Of a stretch of 64,000 bases of DNA, positions 53,313 to 62,291 are shown piece by piece. The DNA lies in NCBI RefSeq assembly GCF_900323885.1, contig NZ_OOHJ01000018.1, positions 3,955,001-4,019,000 on the forward strand. The letters are read 5' to 3'. Each line of letters opens with the position of its first letter. The first letter of the stretch is position 1. Below the pieces are notes generated by a model. That model worked only from the letters and a program-made list of their open reading frames with translations. It searched no databases and was not told where the DNA came from. Source of the stretch: [Actinomadura] parvosata subsp. kistnae. Lineage in GTDB: Bacteria; Actinomycetota; Actinomycetes; Streptosporangiales; Streptosporangiaceae. Both the position numbers and the translations under genes were made by a program.

Positions 53313-53708
53313 GCCTTCTTCTCCCCATCAGGAGTCATGACCGGACGGCACCGATGCGGCAGGCCCGGCCAGCAATGTTAGCGCTAACATTCATGGCCTG
53401 CCGAATCGATTCGACGGTCAACGGTAGTGCGAGTCAATTCAATGAGGGTTCCGGCGTCAAGCACGTGGATCACCTCTCTCGGACGCCCGGGGTGCCGTCG
53501 CCACCCCGCCTGGGCTCTTGCCGCGATGCGTTCGCCCCGTTCCGGTGAGATGTCATGAAACTTTCATCCCTCGCGTCCGCGACGCTGGGTGTCGTGGTTG
53601 ATCGCGTACGAGCTCGCGTCCGCACCTTCCTGGCCCGCTACCTTCATGGCCCGCTGAGGCAGAGCCGCTCGACTCATCCCTTGACGTCGCCCTGAAGCAG
53701 GGCGGGGG
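53313..53708. other. 396-bp gap with LacI operator
   Basis: Holds the GH54 promoter region and the palindrome at 53374-53391. Further on nothing coding is convincing, except that the minus-strand frame 53674-53708 reads PALLQGDVKG then stop, which resembles the end of a sugar ABC permease. Confidence 0.55.
53374..53391. promoter_or_regulatory. LacI-family operator
   Basis: AATGTTAGCGCTAACATT is a perfect 18-bp palindrome with the central GCGC typical of LacI-type regulators of plant polysaccharide genes in actinomycetes. It is 62 bp upstream of the GH54 arabinofuranosidase. The regulator is not in this window. Confidence 0.8.
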
Positions 53709-54470
53709 TCAGCGCGGCGTGTAGACCGTCAGGCGGAGGCCGGGATCCTCGTTGGCCTGGAAGGTCGCGTAGTCGAAGGCGCGCCCGCGCAGCACCTTGC
53801 CGCCCGCGCCGCCCCGCGTGACGTCGTGCCGTGCCCACCAGCGGCCGAACTCCGGGCAGCCGCGGCGCAGGCGGGCGGCCAGGCCCGTGAAGGCCGGATC
53901 GGGCGCCCACAGGTCGAACGCGGCGCGGAACTGGGCGGTGGCGTGCCGCGCCTGCGCGGCCCAGCCGTCCCCGAACAGCTCGCGGGCCGCCGGCGTGAGC
54001 AGCAGGTAGACCAGCACGTTGCGGTCGCCGGGCGGCAGCCGGTCCAGGCCCGTGAACAGCTCGGCCGCGGCGGCGTTGACCGCCAGGACGTCCCAGCGGC
54101 GGCCGGTCAGGTAGGCGGGCCGGTCGAGGCCGTGCAGCAGGCGGGCCGTGCCGTCCGGTACCCGTTCCCGGGTGAAGGCGGGCAGGTGTGGGCGGCGGGC
54201 CAGCGTACGCAGGTGGGCGTGCTCGGTCTCGTCCAGGCGCAGCGCGCCGGCCAGGGCGTCGATCGTGGCGGCGGACGGGGTGACGGCGCGGCCCTGTTCG
54301 AGCCGTACGTACCAGTCGATGCCGATGCCCGCCAGCTCGGCCACCTCCTCCCGGCGCAGGCCCAGCGTGCGGCGGCGCGGACGCGGCGGCAGCCCCACCG
54401 CCTCGGGGGTCAGCCGTTCCCGCCGGGAGCGCAGGAAGTCGCCGAGCGCGCGGCCACTCACCTCGGCCAT
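53709..54470 (-). CDS. Helix-turn-helix regulator with MmyB-like ligand domain
   Basis: A 253-residue regulator. XRE-type HTH at about 25-85 (RRRTLGLRREEVAELAGIGIDWYVRLEQGR), then the MmyB-like domain (WDVLAVNAAAAELFTGLDRL, RNVLVYLLLTPAARELFGDGW). These proteins are thought to bind a fatty-acyl-like ligand. It is divergent from an oxidoreductase gene across 136 bp with an inverted repeat, the standard arrangement for a repressor and its target. Confidence 0.88.
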   Translation of the reverse strand: MAEVSGRALGDFLRSRRERLTPEAVGLPPRPRRRTLGLRREEVAELAGIGIDWYVRLEQGRAVTPSAATIDALAGALRLDETEHAHLRTLARRPHLPAFTRERVPDGTARLLHGLDRPAYLTGRRWDVLAVNAAAAELFTGLDRLPPGDRNVLVYLLLTPAARELFGDGWAAQARHATAQFRAAFDLWAPDPAFTGLAARLRRGCPEFGRWWARHDVTRGGAGGKVLRGRAFDYATFQANEDPGLRLTVYTPR

Positions 54471-54492
54471 GGTCACCGCCTTTCCGCAGGGT

Positions 54493-54519
54493 GGTATCGG
54501 CCCATCCCAGGACGATACC
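54493..54519. promoter_or_regulatory. Inverted repeat in the HTH/oxidoreductase divergent promoter
   Basis: GGTATCG (54493-54499) and CGATACC (54513-54519) are perfect inverted arms with centres 20 bp apart, two helical turns. Likely operator for the neighbouring MmyB-like regulator. Confidence 0.6.
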
Positions 54520-54606
54520 GGTCCTGGTCCCGGCGCCGGCCGGGCGGCCAGGATGAAGCCCGCCAAGGAACAGGTGAAGCCTGCCAAGAGAGAGGAGCGC
54601 ACGATC

Positions 54607-55686
54607 ATGAAGGCGGCTGTGCTGGCGGAGTTCGGTTCACCGTTGTCGGTGGAGAAGGTGCCGGAGCCCGTCCCGGGCCCTGGCGAGGTGGTGGTGGACG
54701 TCGTGGCGGCGCCGGTGCTGCCGTACGCGGCCGAGGTGTTCACCGGACAGCGGCAGTACCTGCTGCCGCTGCCGGCGACGCCCGGCACGGGGGCGATCGG
54801 CCGGGTACGCGCGTGTGGGCCCGACGCCACCCGGCTCGCCCCGGGCGACTGGGTGTTGTGCGATCCGACCGTACGGTCCCGGGACGACGCGCTGGCCCCC
54901 GACATCACGTTGCAGGGCCTGAGCGCCCGCGGCGAGGGCGGGCTGCGCCTGCACCGGCACTACGGGCAGGGCTCCTTCGCCGAGCGCCTGCTGATCCCCA
55001 CCGAGAACGCCGTGCCCCTCGGCCCCCTCGAACCCGGCGAGGCGGCGCGGTGGAGCGCGCTGTGCGTGTGCCTCGTGCCGTACGGCGGGCTCCTCGCCGG
55101 CCGGCTCCAGCCGGGGGAGACGGTCCTGGTGAGCGGGGCCAGCGGCAACTTCGGCGGCGCGGCGGTCGCCGTGGCGCTGGCCATGGGAGCCGCCCGCGTC
55201 ATCGCGCCGGGTCGCAACGAGCGCGCCCTGGCCGCCCTGGAACGCCGGTTCGGCGCGCGGGTCAGCACCGTGCGGATCACCGGCGGGGAGGACGAGGACC
55301 GCGAGCGGATGGCCGCGGCGGCGGCCGCCCCTGTGGACCTCGTGCTCGACCTCCTCCCGCCGACGGCCCAGGTCGCCGCCGTCCGCGCCGCCGCCATGAC
55401 CGTGCGCGAGGGCGGCCGGGTCGTGCTCATGGGCGGGGTCGGCATGCTGAACGGCGACGACCTGCCGCTGCCGTACCGGTGGCTCATGCGCAACAACGTC
55501 ACGGTGCGCGGGCAGTGGCTGTACCCGCGCGACGCCCCCGTGCGGCTGGCCGCCCTGGCCCGGTCCGGGCTGCTCGACCTCGGCCAGTTCGCCGTCACCG
55601 AGTTCGCCCTCGACGACGCGGCGGCGGCCGTGACCCACGCCGCCGAGCACGCCGCCCCCTTCCGGCTGACCGTGATCCGCCCTTGA
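54607..55686 (+). CDS. Zinc-type alcohol dehydrogenase-like oxidoreductase (MDR family)
   Basis: A 359-residue NAD(P)-dependent oxidoreductase. It has the GroES-like domain (VPEPVPGPGEVVVDVVAAPVLPYAAEV) and nucleotide fold VLVSGASGNFGGAAVAVALAMGAARVIA. The catalytic zinc Cys/His set of true alcohol dehydrogenases is missing, so a quinone reductase-like activity is more likely. The start ATG 54607 has GAGAGGAG upstream; the frame continues upstream only through the divergent gene's shadow. Expected target of the divergent regulator. Confidence 0.85.
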   Translation: MKAAVLAEFGSPLSVEKVPEPVPGPGEVVVDVVAAPVLPYAAEVFTGQRQYLLPLPATPGTGAIGRVRACGPDATRLAPGDWVLCDPTVRSRDDALAPDITLQGLSARGEGGLRLHRHYGQGSFAERLLIPTENAVPLGPLEPGEAARWSALCVCLVPYGGLLAGRLQPGETVLVSGASGNFGGAAVAVALAMGAARVIAPGRNERALAALERRFGARVSTVRITGGEDEDRERMAAAAAAPVDLVLDLLPPTAQVAAVRAAAMTVREGGRVVLMGGVGMLNGDDLPLPYRWLMRNNVTVRGQWLYPRDAPVRLAALARSGLLDLGQFAVTEFALDDAAAAVTHAAEHAAPFRLTVIRP

Positions 55687-55929
55687 CCGTCGTCGTGCGG
55701 GACGACGGGCACCCGCGGTCGTCGTGCGTCGCTAAGGGGGCGGGCGGCTCCGTTCTCCCGTAACGGCGAACGGGACCCCTGGAGCACACGACTGGGTGCC
55801 GAGGTTCGGGGCCGGAAGCAGCGTGGGGCGTGACACGGCGGCGACCTGGCGACGATAGCTTGATCAATTGTGCATCGTGAGTTACGTCTTCAAGGAGCAG
55901 GGGAGACGGCCCTGGGGAAGCGCAGGGGC

Positions 55930-56703
55930 GTGACGCGCTGGTCATGGTTGCCGGTCGTCCTCGCTCTCGCCGGCTGCTCCATCGCGGCCCCGCCCACGCC
56001 GGTGCCCAGCAGCTCGCTGAAGGCCGGGAGCGAGATGGCCGTCCCGGGCCCGGCGCAGGCTCCGGACGGGGAGCGGAGCGTCGTGCATGTCACGGCCCTC
56101 GCGCCATCATGTAGCAAGACGTTCAAGGGCACGGGTTTCGTGTACGCCCCTCAGCGGGTGGTGACCACGGCGCACCTGGTGGCCGGTGCCGTTCCCGTGT
56201 CGCCGCTCGTGACGACGGCCGACGGCAAGGTGTACGAAGGGCGTGTCGTGGCCTTCGATCCCGATGTCGACGTCGCCGTCCTGTACGTCCCGAAGCTGCC
56301 CGCACCCCCGCTGCGCATCACGGCGGCGCCCAAGCCGTTGCTGCCCATTCTTCGGCTTCCGTTGGGTGAGGCGCTCCTGCTCGGTCATCGGAAGGGCGCG
56401 ACGCGTCTGGAGACGCAGTCGGTCGTGCTTGAGGGGCGGCTTGAGGCGCAAGGGCCCAACCTCTACAAGGAGGGCGAGGTGTCCAGGATGGTCCTCGAGT
56501 TCTCCGCCGACACGAGCGAGGGGTTGAGCGGTGCTCCGCTGATCGATGAGGAAGGGGCGGTCATCGGGATGGTCTTCGCCGCGTCCATACACGATCCGGA
56601 ACGGGGGTACGCGCTGGTAGGGGAGGAGCTTCTGGCCGTCACCGACGGCGCGGCCGATGCCACCGAGTACGTCTCGACCCAGCGGTGCAAGACAGCGGAC
56701 TGA
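55930..56703 (+). CDS. Secreted trypsin-like serine protease, lipoprotein
   Basis: A protein of about 257 residues. From GTG 55930 the signal peptide is VTRWSWLPVVLALAGCSIAA with lipobox LALAGC. The chymotrypsin-fold triad is His in VVTTAHLVAG, Asp in DPDVDVAVLYV, and Ser in SEGLSGAPLIDEEG (GLSGAP instead of the usual GNSGSP). This resembles MarP/HtrA-like actinobacterial wall proteases without PDZ. A longer start at 55870 would bury the signal peptide. Confidence 0.8.
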   Translation: MTRWSWLPVVLALAGCSIAAPPTPVPSSSLKAGSEMAVPGPAQAPDGERSVVHVTALAPSCSKTFKGTGFVYAPQRVVTTAHLVAGAVPVSPLVTTADGKVYEGRVVAFDPDVDVAVLYVPKLPAPPLRITAAPKPLLPILRLPLGEALLLGHRKGATRLETQSVVLEGRLEAQGPNLYKEGEVSRMVLEFSADTSEGLSGAPLIDEEGAVIGMVFAASIHDPERGYALVGEELLAVTDGAADATEYVSTQRCKTAD

Positions 56704-56781
56704 CCGGGCGCGGCCGCTCCACCCGGTCACCTCTCCTGTCCGGATCGCGGGCCGAGCCCGCCGCCCCCTGGAATCGTCGGC

Positions 56782-58023
56782 TCAGGTGATCTTCGCCAGG
56801 TCGATGAGGTAGAGGTCGTCGCCCAGCTGGTACGACAGCAGCCGCCCATCCCGCGCGACCCCAGGGAGCTGAAGGGCGCCCTTCTTGTCGGCCCGCACCA
56901 GGAGATCCGCCGACCGCCCCGTCGTCACGTCGTACAGGACGACGATGCGCCCCGCCTGCTCGGCCATGATCGGCGCGACCAGGAAACGTTCGCGGGCGAG
57001 GCCGTCCGGCATGAGGCCGTTCACCGGGAGTTCCTTCTCCTCCAGGCCGTCGCGCAGGCGGTAGAAGGTCTTGTCCTGTTCGTCCCGGGTGCCGGTGCAG
57101 AGGCGGACGCCGCAGTTGAGGTTGCGGTCGCCGGGGCCCTTGACGGCGGCGCTGGTCTCGCCGGTCTCCACGTTGGTGATCGTGGTGAAGCGCGACCCGT
57201 CGTTCGCGGAGTAGATGCCGGGGGAGCCGATCCAGGGCCAGGCGAGCAGGTGCTGCCCCTCGCTGCCGGGCACCGCCTGCGGGGTGCCTCCCGTGGTGGG
57301 GAGGGTGAAGACGCCCCCCTCGACCAGGGAGAACACGATCCGGTCGGCGGCGATGGCGAGGGCGTCGAGGCCGGCGCCGTCCCCGCCCCGCACCTCCACG
57401 TCGGCGATCGTCGTCGCCTCGCCGCCGGTCAGCGGGGCCGTCCACAGGTGGACGCGGTGGTCCTTCGTGCCGGTCCACCAGGTGACCAGGCCGGCGCCGA
57501 CGGTGAAGTCCGAGGCGAACGTGACCGTCCCCGTGGGAATCGGCACGTCGGCGACCTTGCGGAGGTCGCCGGTGCCGAGGTCGTACGCGTAGAGGGCGTT
57601 GGTCTTCTCGAAGCCGGACCAGGTGGTGACGAGCACCGTCCGGTCGTCGATGAACGCCTGCGGCATGAGCTTCGCCCCGCCAGGCCCGCGGGCGGGCACC
57701 TTCCGTACGGCGTCGGGCCACACCTGCTCCACGGGCGCGGGCAGCGGCCAGGCGGAAACTTCGGGGGCCCGTGGGGTGTCGGTCGCGGCCTCCCGTGACG
57801 TGCTGGGCACCGCCGCCGTCACGTCCCCGTGGCGCAGCACGGTCACCGTCCCGCCGGCCACGACCGCCACGGCCGCCGCCGCCAGCACCGCCTGGGCGAA
57901 GCCGCGCCGGCGGCGGCGCCGGTAGCCGGACTCCAGGTGGGCGGGCAGGCCGCTGGGCATCCGGGGCGCGTTCTGGGACGCGCTGCCGAGCGTCCTGCGC
58001 AGGGTGTCCTCAAGGTCGTTCAT
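56782..58023 (-). CDS. Membrane-anchored beta-propeller-like protein, sigma factor partner
   Basis: A 413-residue protein. The N-terminal about 45 residues (MNDLEDTLRRTLGSASQNAP, then RRRRRR) face the cytosol, followed by a membrane helix (about 45-68). The extracellular part looks like a TolB/WD40-type propeller (repeated YDLGTGDLRKVADV, LWTAPLTGGEATTIADV, FTLPTTGGTPQAV). The start overlaps the sigma factor stop (ATGA). This order, and the cytosolic N-terminus, suggest an anti-sigma or sensor for the SigE-type factor (inference). Confidence 0.75.
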   Translation of the reverse strand: MNDLEDTLRRTLGSASQNAPRMPSGLPAHLESGYRRRRRRGFAQAVLAAAAVAVVAGGTVTVLRHGDVTAAVPSTSREAATDTPRAPEVSAWPLPAPVEQVWPDAVRKVPARGPGGAKLMPQAFIDDRTVLVTTWSGFEKTNALYAYDLGTGDLRKVADVPIPTGTVTFASDFTVGAGLVTWWTGTKDHRVHLWTAPLTGGEATTIADVEVRGGDGAGLDALAIAADRIVFSLVEGGVFTLPTTGGTPQAVPGSEGQHLLAWPWIGSPGIYSANDGSRFTTITNVETGETSAAVKGPGDRNLNCGVRLCTGTRDEQDKTFYRLRDGLEEKELPVNGLMPDGLARERFLVAPIMAEQAGRIVVLYDVTTGRSADLLVRADKKGALQLPGVARDGRLLSYQLGDDLYLIDLAKIT

Positions 58024-58592
58024 CGCGCGTTCCCTCCTCCGTCCAGGTGCGGGTGCGGCCGGCCCCCGGCCGGTGCGGGTGGTCGTGTGTCGACGGTCAG
58101 CGCAGGTGGTGGCAGGTCTTCGGCCGGTACGGCGGCGCGGAGCTTGTCGAGCGCCCGTGACGCCTGGCTCCGTACCGTCCCCCGTGAGATACCGAGCACA
58201 TTGGCGATCTCCGCGTCCGTGAGCTGCTCGTAGTAGCGCAGCACCAGGACGGCGCGTTGCTTGCGCGGCAGGCCGGACAGCGCCTGCCACAGCGTGCGCT
58301 CGTCCCCGCGCGGCAGCGTGTCCTCGTGGGTGCCGTCCGGCAGGTCCCAGGCGAGCAGCTCGCGCCGGCGCAGCCGCCACACCGACAGGTGCAGCCTGGC
58401 CATCGTGGTGCGGACGTAGCTCTCGGGGCTCTCCTTCGAGCGCAGCCTCGGCCAGGCGCCGCGCAGCCTCAACAGCGCCTCCTGCACGAGGTCGGCCGCG
58501 TCGTGCGGATTGCCGGCCAGTACGTATCCGTACCGCAGGAGCGCGTCACCCCGTTCGGCGACGAAGTCCGCGTAGCGGGGATCACCGTCCAA
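58020..58592 (-). CDS. SigE-family ECF RNA polymerase sigma factor
   Basis: A protein of about 190 residues. Region 2: YADFVAERGDALLRYGYVLAGNPHDAADLVQEALLRLRGAWPRL. Region 4: LPRKQRAVLVLRYYEQLTDAEIANVLGISRGTVRSQASRALDKL. Most likely start is a TTG at 58592 (protein then starts LDGDPRYADFV), since no ATG or GTG fits the family; upstream residues to 58823 look like noise. The C-terminal tail is Pro-rich. It is coupled to the membrane propeller protein and divergent from the questin-oxidase-like gene. Confidence 0.85.
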   Translation of the reverse strand: MDGDPRYADFVAERGDALLRYGYVLAGNPHDAADLVQEALLRLRGAWPRLRSKESPESYVRTTMARLHLSVWRLRRRELLAWDLPDGTHEDTLPRGDERTLWQALSGLPRKQRAVLVLRYYEQLTDAEIANVLGISRGTVRSQASRALDKLRAAVPAEDLPPPALTVDTRPPAPAGGRPHPHLDGGGNAR

Positions 58593-58743
58593 CTGTCTCG
58601 ACCCTTCGTTGTCTCCATCACTCCCAAGAGGACGAACCGCCGGGAACTGTTGCACGGTGGCCCGCGGCTTAGGTCCAAAGGAGGAGGGCCGCTCGATCTC
58701 GGGACCGACGCGGGTGGCGGCGGCCGGGCGTAGCGTCCCGGTC

Positions 58744-59886
58744 ATGGACGACACCGGGACGCTGGAAGAAGCGTACGAGCGGCTGCACAGGACGGGCCCC
58801 GAGTTCGAGGGCTGGCTGTCCAACCACGGTCCGATGGCGGTCGAGGCGATGGTCAGGCACGGGTACGGCCGCGACGTGCACCGCTGGCTCGACGGCTACG
58901 TCGCCCGGCTGGACGAGCTGCCGCGCGGCACCTCGCCCGTCGGCGAGCAGGAGTGGCGCGAGGCGCTGGGCGACGCGCGCCGGCTCGGCGACTGGCTGGC
59001 CTTCTTCGACAGGGAGGTGCGGGAGCGGCCGTGGCGGGACGTGCTGGAGACGTGGTGGCCCCGGCTGCTGCCCGGCATCGCGGCCGGGGCCACGCACGGG
59101 GTGATCCGCACGGGGCACGCGGTGCACGCACTGCTGGAGAAAACGGGCGAGGGCCGACACGCCCAGACGGGCGAGGGCCGACACGCCCAGACGGGCGAGG
59201 GCCGACACGCCCAGGCGGGCGAGAGCCGGCTGGCCGAGGACGAGGCGGATGAGAGCCGGCTTGCCGAGCTGGGGCAGGCGCTCGGTTACTGGGCGGCGCG
59301 CTGGCAGCCGGTCGCCGCGTTCGGCGCGCCGTCCGGGACGGCGGGGCCGGAGCGGGCCCTGGCCGGGGTGCCGCGGGTGCCGGACCAGAGCAAGGGCATC
59401 AACCACCGGCTCGCGCAACTGGCGGAGCTCGACGGCTGGGGTGCGTCCGTGGCCGCGCTCGAACCGGCCGCCGACCCCGAGCAGGCCCGCGCGCGCCTCG
59501 CCGCGCTGGCGGACGCGGCGACCCTCCGCTACGTCACGCACGCCCACGGCAACGCCGTCATGCTGGTCCACACGGCGACCGCCCCGACGGCCGTGCTGCG
59601 GGCCCTGCCGGCGCTGCCGCGGGAGATGTGGGGTGCCAGCCTGAACGCGGCGTGGGCGGCGGGCGCCGCGGTGACGGCCGCGTACGCGCCCGCCGAGCCG
59701 GTGGAACGGAAGGAGCTGCCGGACGGGCCAGCGTCGGCGGAGGAGGTGTTCGAGCTGGCCGTACGGCACGGGGACGAGCACGTGATCAAGCTGGCCGACA
59801 CGGCGCTCGACGTGCATCACCGCACCGGCGATCCCGGCGCGCTCGCCGCCGTGACCCGCGCCGCCGCGCTGATCGCCCCCGCCTGA
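58744..59886 (+). CDS. Questin-oxidase-like (DUF4243) protein
   Basis: A 380-residue protein of the questin oxidase family, whose fungal members open anthraquinone rings. The family markers visible are EEAYERLHRTGPEFEGWLSNHGPMAVEAM, RWLDGYVARLDELP and HGVIRTGHAVHAL, plus THAHGNAVMLVHTATAP. Three extra 8-residue repeats (TGEGRHAQ) are inserted near residue 135. The start at 58744 is two codons after the expected spacing with no clear ribosome site. The bacterial substrate is unknown. Confidence 0.8.
   Translation: MDDTGTLEEAYERLHRTGPEFEGWLSNHGPMAVEAMVRHGYGRDVHRWLDGYVARLDELPRGTSPVGEQEWREALGDARRLGDWLAFFDREVRERPWRDVLETWWPRLLPGIAAGATHGVIRTGHAVHALLEKTGEGRHAQTGEGRHAQTGEGRHAQAGESRLAEDEADESRLAELGQALGYWAARWQPVAAFGAPSGTAGPERALAGVPRVPDQSKGINHRLAQLAELDGWGASVAALEPAADPEQARARLAALADAATLRYVTHAHGNAVMLVHTATAPTAVLRALPALPREMWGASLNAAWAAGAAVTAAYAPAEPVERKELPDGPASAEEVFELAVRHGDEHVIKLADTALDVHHRTGDPGALAAVTRAAALIAPA
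59143..59214 (+). repeat. Three identical 24-bp in-frame repeats
   Basis: Units at 59143, 59167 and 59191 each encode TGEGRHAQ, followed by a decayed fourth (AGESRLAE). Identity at the DNA level implies recent expansion. They form a charged loop in the questin-oxidase-like protein. Confidence 0.9.
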
Positions 59887-60098
59887 GGCTGCGGGAGGAC
59901 TGTCCGCCCTTGCCTCCGGCCGAGGCCGCGAGCCTCCGGACGGAGGGGGCTTCGACCTGAGGCCGCGAGCTTCAGGACGAAGGGGGCAGCGAGCTGCCCG
60001 AATGCGAAGCGTCCTCATTCGGCTACGAAACGCCGATCCCTCCGGCAGACTGCTGTCCCGAACGAAAGCGACAGATCGAACCAGCAAGGGCGGCGATC

Positions 60099-62291
60099 AT
60101 GGCTGGAGTGGCAGGGAAGGGCAGGGCGGGCAACCTGCCCGTGGAGACCACGAGCCTCATCGGCCGCCAGGAGGAGCTGGCGCGCATGGCGGCGCTGCTC
60201 GGCCAGGCCAGGCTGGTGACGGTGACCGGGGTGGCCGGCGTCGGCAAGACCCGGCTGGCCCTGCGCGCCGCCGCCACCCTCCAACCGAGCCTGGAGCACG
60301 GCGCCTGGTGGGTGCCGCTGTCGCCGATCGGCCAGCCGGGCGCGGTGCTGTACGCGATCGCCGAGTCGCTGCCGATGGCCGACCGGACCACCCGCCCGAT
60401 CAGCGAGGTCCTGGCCGAGTACCTGGCGGACCGGGAGCTGCTGCTCGTGCTGGACACCTGCGAGCACCTGATCGAGGAGTGCGCGACGATCGTCACGACG
60501 CTGCTGGCGGCCGCTCCCCGGCTGCGGGTGCTGGTCACCAGCCGCCGCTCGCTGAGCGTCACCGAGGAGGAGACCCTGGTCCTGGGGACGCTGCCGGTGC
60601 CGGTCTCCGGCAAACGGGCGCTGGAGGAGACGGCAGGGGCGCGGGAGGAGGCGGACGCGGTGCGGCTGCTGTCCGAACGGGCCGCCGCCGCGCTGCCCGG
60701 CTTCACCCTGGACGACGGCGATCGCGAGGCCGCGGCCCTGGTGTGCCGGCGGCTGGAGGGCCTGCCGCTGGCCATCGAGCTGGCCGCCGCCCGCCTGGCC
60801 GAGATGTCGATGGCGGAGCTGGCCACCCGGCTGTCCGACCGGTTGTCCCTGCTCGGCGACACCGCGCAGGCCGTGTACGGCACCGTCCCGCCGTGGCACC
60901 AGGCGTTGCGTACCGCGATCGGCTGGAGTCACCAGCTCTGCACCTCCGAGGAGCGCCTGACGTGGGCGCGGTTGTCCGTCTTCGCCGGCTCCTTCGACGT
61001 CGGGGCGGCGGCCCAGGTGTGCGGGGACGAGCGGCTGCCCGGCGAGCGGATCCCCGAGCTGCTGTCGGCGCTGGCCGCCAAGTCGCTGCTGATCTGGGAG
61101 CCGACCGGCGGCGGCGAGCGGTACCGGATGCTGGACACGATCCGCGAGTTCGGCGCCTTCTACCTGCACCAGCTCGGCGAGCAGGACGAGCTGCGCCACC
61201 GCCACCTCGACCACTACCGGGCGCTCGCCCGCGCGGGCGACGCCGCCTGGCTCGGGCCCGACCAGTTCGCCTGGTACGACCGGATGACCGCCGAGCACGA
61301 CAACCTGCGCTCCGCCCTGGAGTTCGCCCTCGCCCACCCGGGGGACCAGGCCGCGCTGGAGTTGGCCGGCGACCTGTGGTTCTACTGGTACAGCTGCGGG
61401 ATCGCCAAGCAGGGCGCGCACTTCCTGGCGCGGGCGCTGGCCGCCGAGACGGAGCCGGGGCGGGCCCGTACCAAGGTGTTGTGGGTGGCGGGCCTGATCA
61501 GCACGATCCAGGGCGACGGGCGCGCGGGGACGGCGCTGGCGCGGGAGAGCATGCGTGCGGCCCGGCAGCAGGACGACGCCGCCGCGCTGGCGGCGGGACA
61601 GAGCGTCTACATGGCCGCCGCGCTGATCTCGGGCGAGGCCGAGCAGACGATGGCGTTGTCGAGGGACGTGCACGCGCACATGCTGTCGAAGGGCGTGCCC
61701 GCGCACATGTCCGAGCAGGAGGAGCAGGCCGAGCAGGGCGGGCAGGGCGAGCTGACCCTGGCCTACTGCCTGAGCGCCCTGTGCGCGGCGGCGGCCTACA
61801 ACTTCTACAGCTCCAACGAGGAGGCGCTGGCCGTCTGCGAGCTGCTGGACCGCGACTGCGACCGCCACGGTGAACGCCTGATGCGCTCGCACAGCGACGT
61901 CGTCCGTACCGATGCGGAGCTGAGCCGCGGCCGTCCCGACGTCGCGCAGTCCTACGCCCGCTCGGCGCTGAAGATCAAGCATCGGCTGAACGACGCGCTC
62001 GGCGGCGCCGTCCTGCTCGACATGCTCGCCCGCGCCGCCGCCGCGCTGGGCGAGGGGGAGCGGGCCGCCTGCCTGCTCGGCCTGGCCCAGCAGGTGTGGA
62101 ACCGGATCGGCCGGCCGCAGATCGGCATCGCCACCTGGGTCGAGGCGCGCCAGGACTGCGAGGCCAAGGCGCGTAGCCTGATCGGGGACGCCCCGTACGA
62201 GAGGGCCTACCAGGCGGGTTACGACGCCGACCCGCTGGACGTCGGGATCGCGTACGCGAGCGGCGCTGCCGGAGCCGGCCTGCCGGCATGA
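60099..62291 (+). CDS. STAND NTPase (NB-ARC type) without DNA-binding domain
   Basis: A 730-residue signalling ATPase. Walker A VTGVAGVGKTRLAL (Lys50), Walker B LLLVLDTCEHLIEEC, sensor VLVTSRRSLSV, GLPLAIELAAARL, and a winged-helix/arm region with YRMLDTIREFGAFYL. The C-terminal half is helical repeats (TPR-like, about 390-700). Relatives often end in a LuxR helix-turn-helix or begin with BTAD; both are missing here. The stop overlaps the PP2C start (ATGA), so the phosphatase is probably its output or partner. Confidence 0.88.
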   Translation: MAGVAGKGRAGNLPVETTSLIGRQEELARMAALLGQARLVTVTGVAGVGKTRLALRAAATLQPSLEHGAWWVPLSPIGQPGAVLYAIAESLPMADRTTRPISEVLAEYLADRELLLVLDTCEHLIEECATIVTTLLAAAPRLRVLVTSRRSLSVTEEETLVLGTLPVPVSGKRALEETAGAREEADAVRLLSERAAAALPGFTLDDGDREAAALVCRRLEGLPLAIELAAARLAEMSMAELATRLSDRLSLLGDTAQAVYGTVPPWHQALRTAIGWSHQLCTSEERLTWARLSVFAGSFDVGAAAQVCGDERLPGERIPELLSALAAKSLLIWEPTGGGERYRMLDTIREFGAFYLHQLGEQDELRHRHLDHYRALARAGDAAWLGPDQFAWYDRMTAEHDNLRSALEFALAHPGDQAALELAGDLWFYWYSCGIAKQGAHFLARALAAETEPGRARTKVLWVAGLISTIQGDGRAGTALARESMRAARQQDDAAALAAGQSVYMAAALISGEAEQTMALSRDVHAHMLSKGVPAHMSEQEEQAEQGGQGELTLAYCLSALCAAAAYNFYSSNEEALAVCELLDRDCDRHGERLMRSHSDVVRTDAELSRGRPDVAQSYARSALKIKHRLNDALGGAVLLDMLARAAAALGEGERAACLLGLAQQVWNRIGRPQIGIATWVEARQDCEAKARSLIGDAPYERAYQAGYDADPLDVGIAYASGAAGAGLPA

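Noticed and set aside
54148..54606. N-terminal extension of the oxidoreductase
   Set aside because: It reads through the divergent HTH gene in antisense; the family start MKAAVLAEFG with a ribosome site is at 54607.
59887..60098. Terminator or gene after the questin-oxidase-like gene
   Set aside because: Only two related 29-bp segments (GAGGCCGCGAGC start, GGGGGC end) are seen; no stable stem with a T-run and no reading frame of note.
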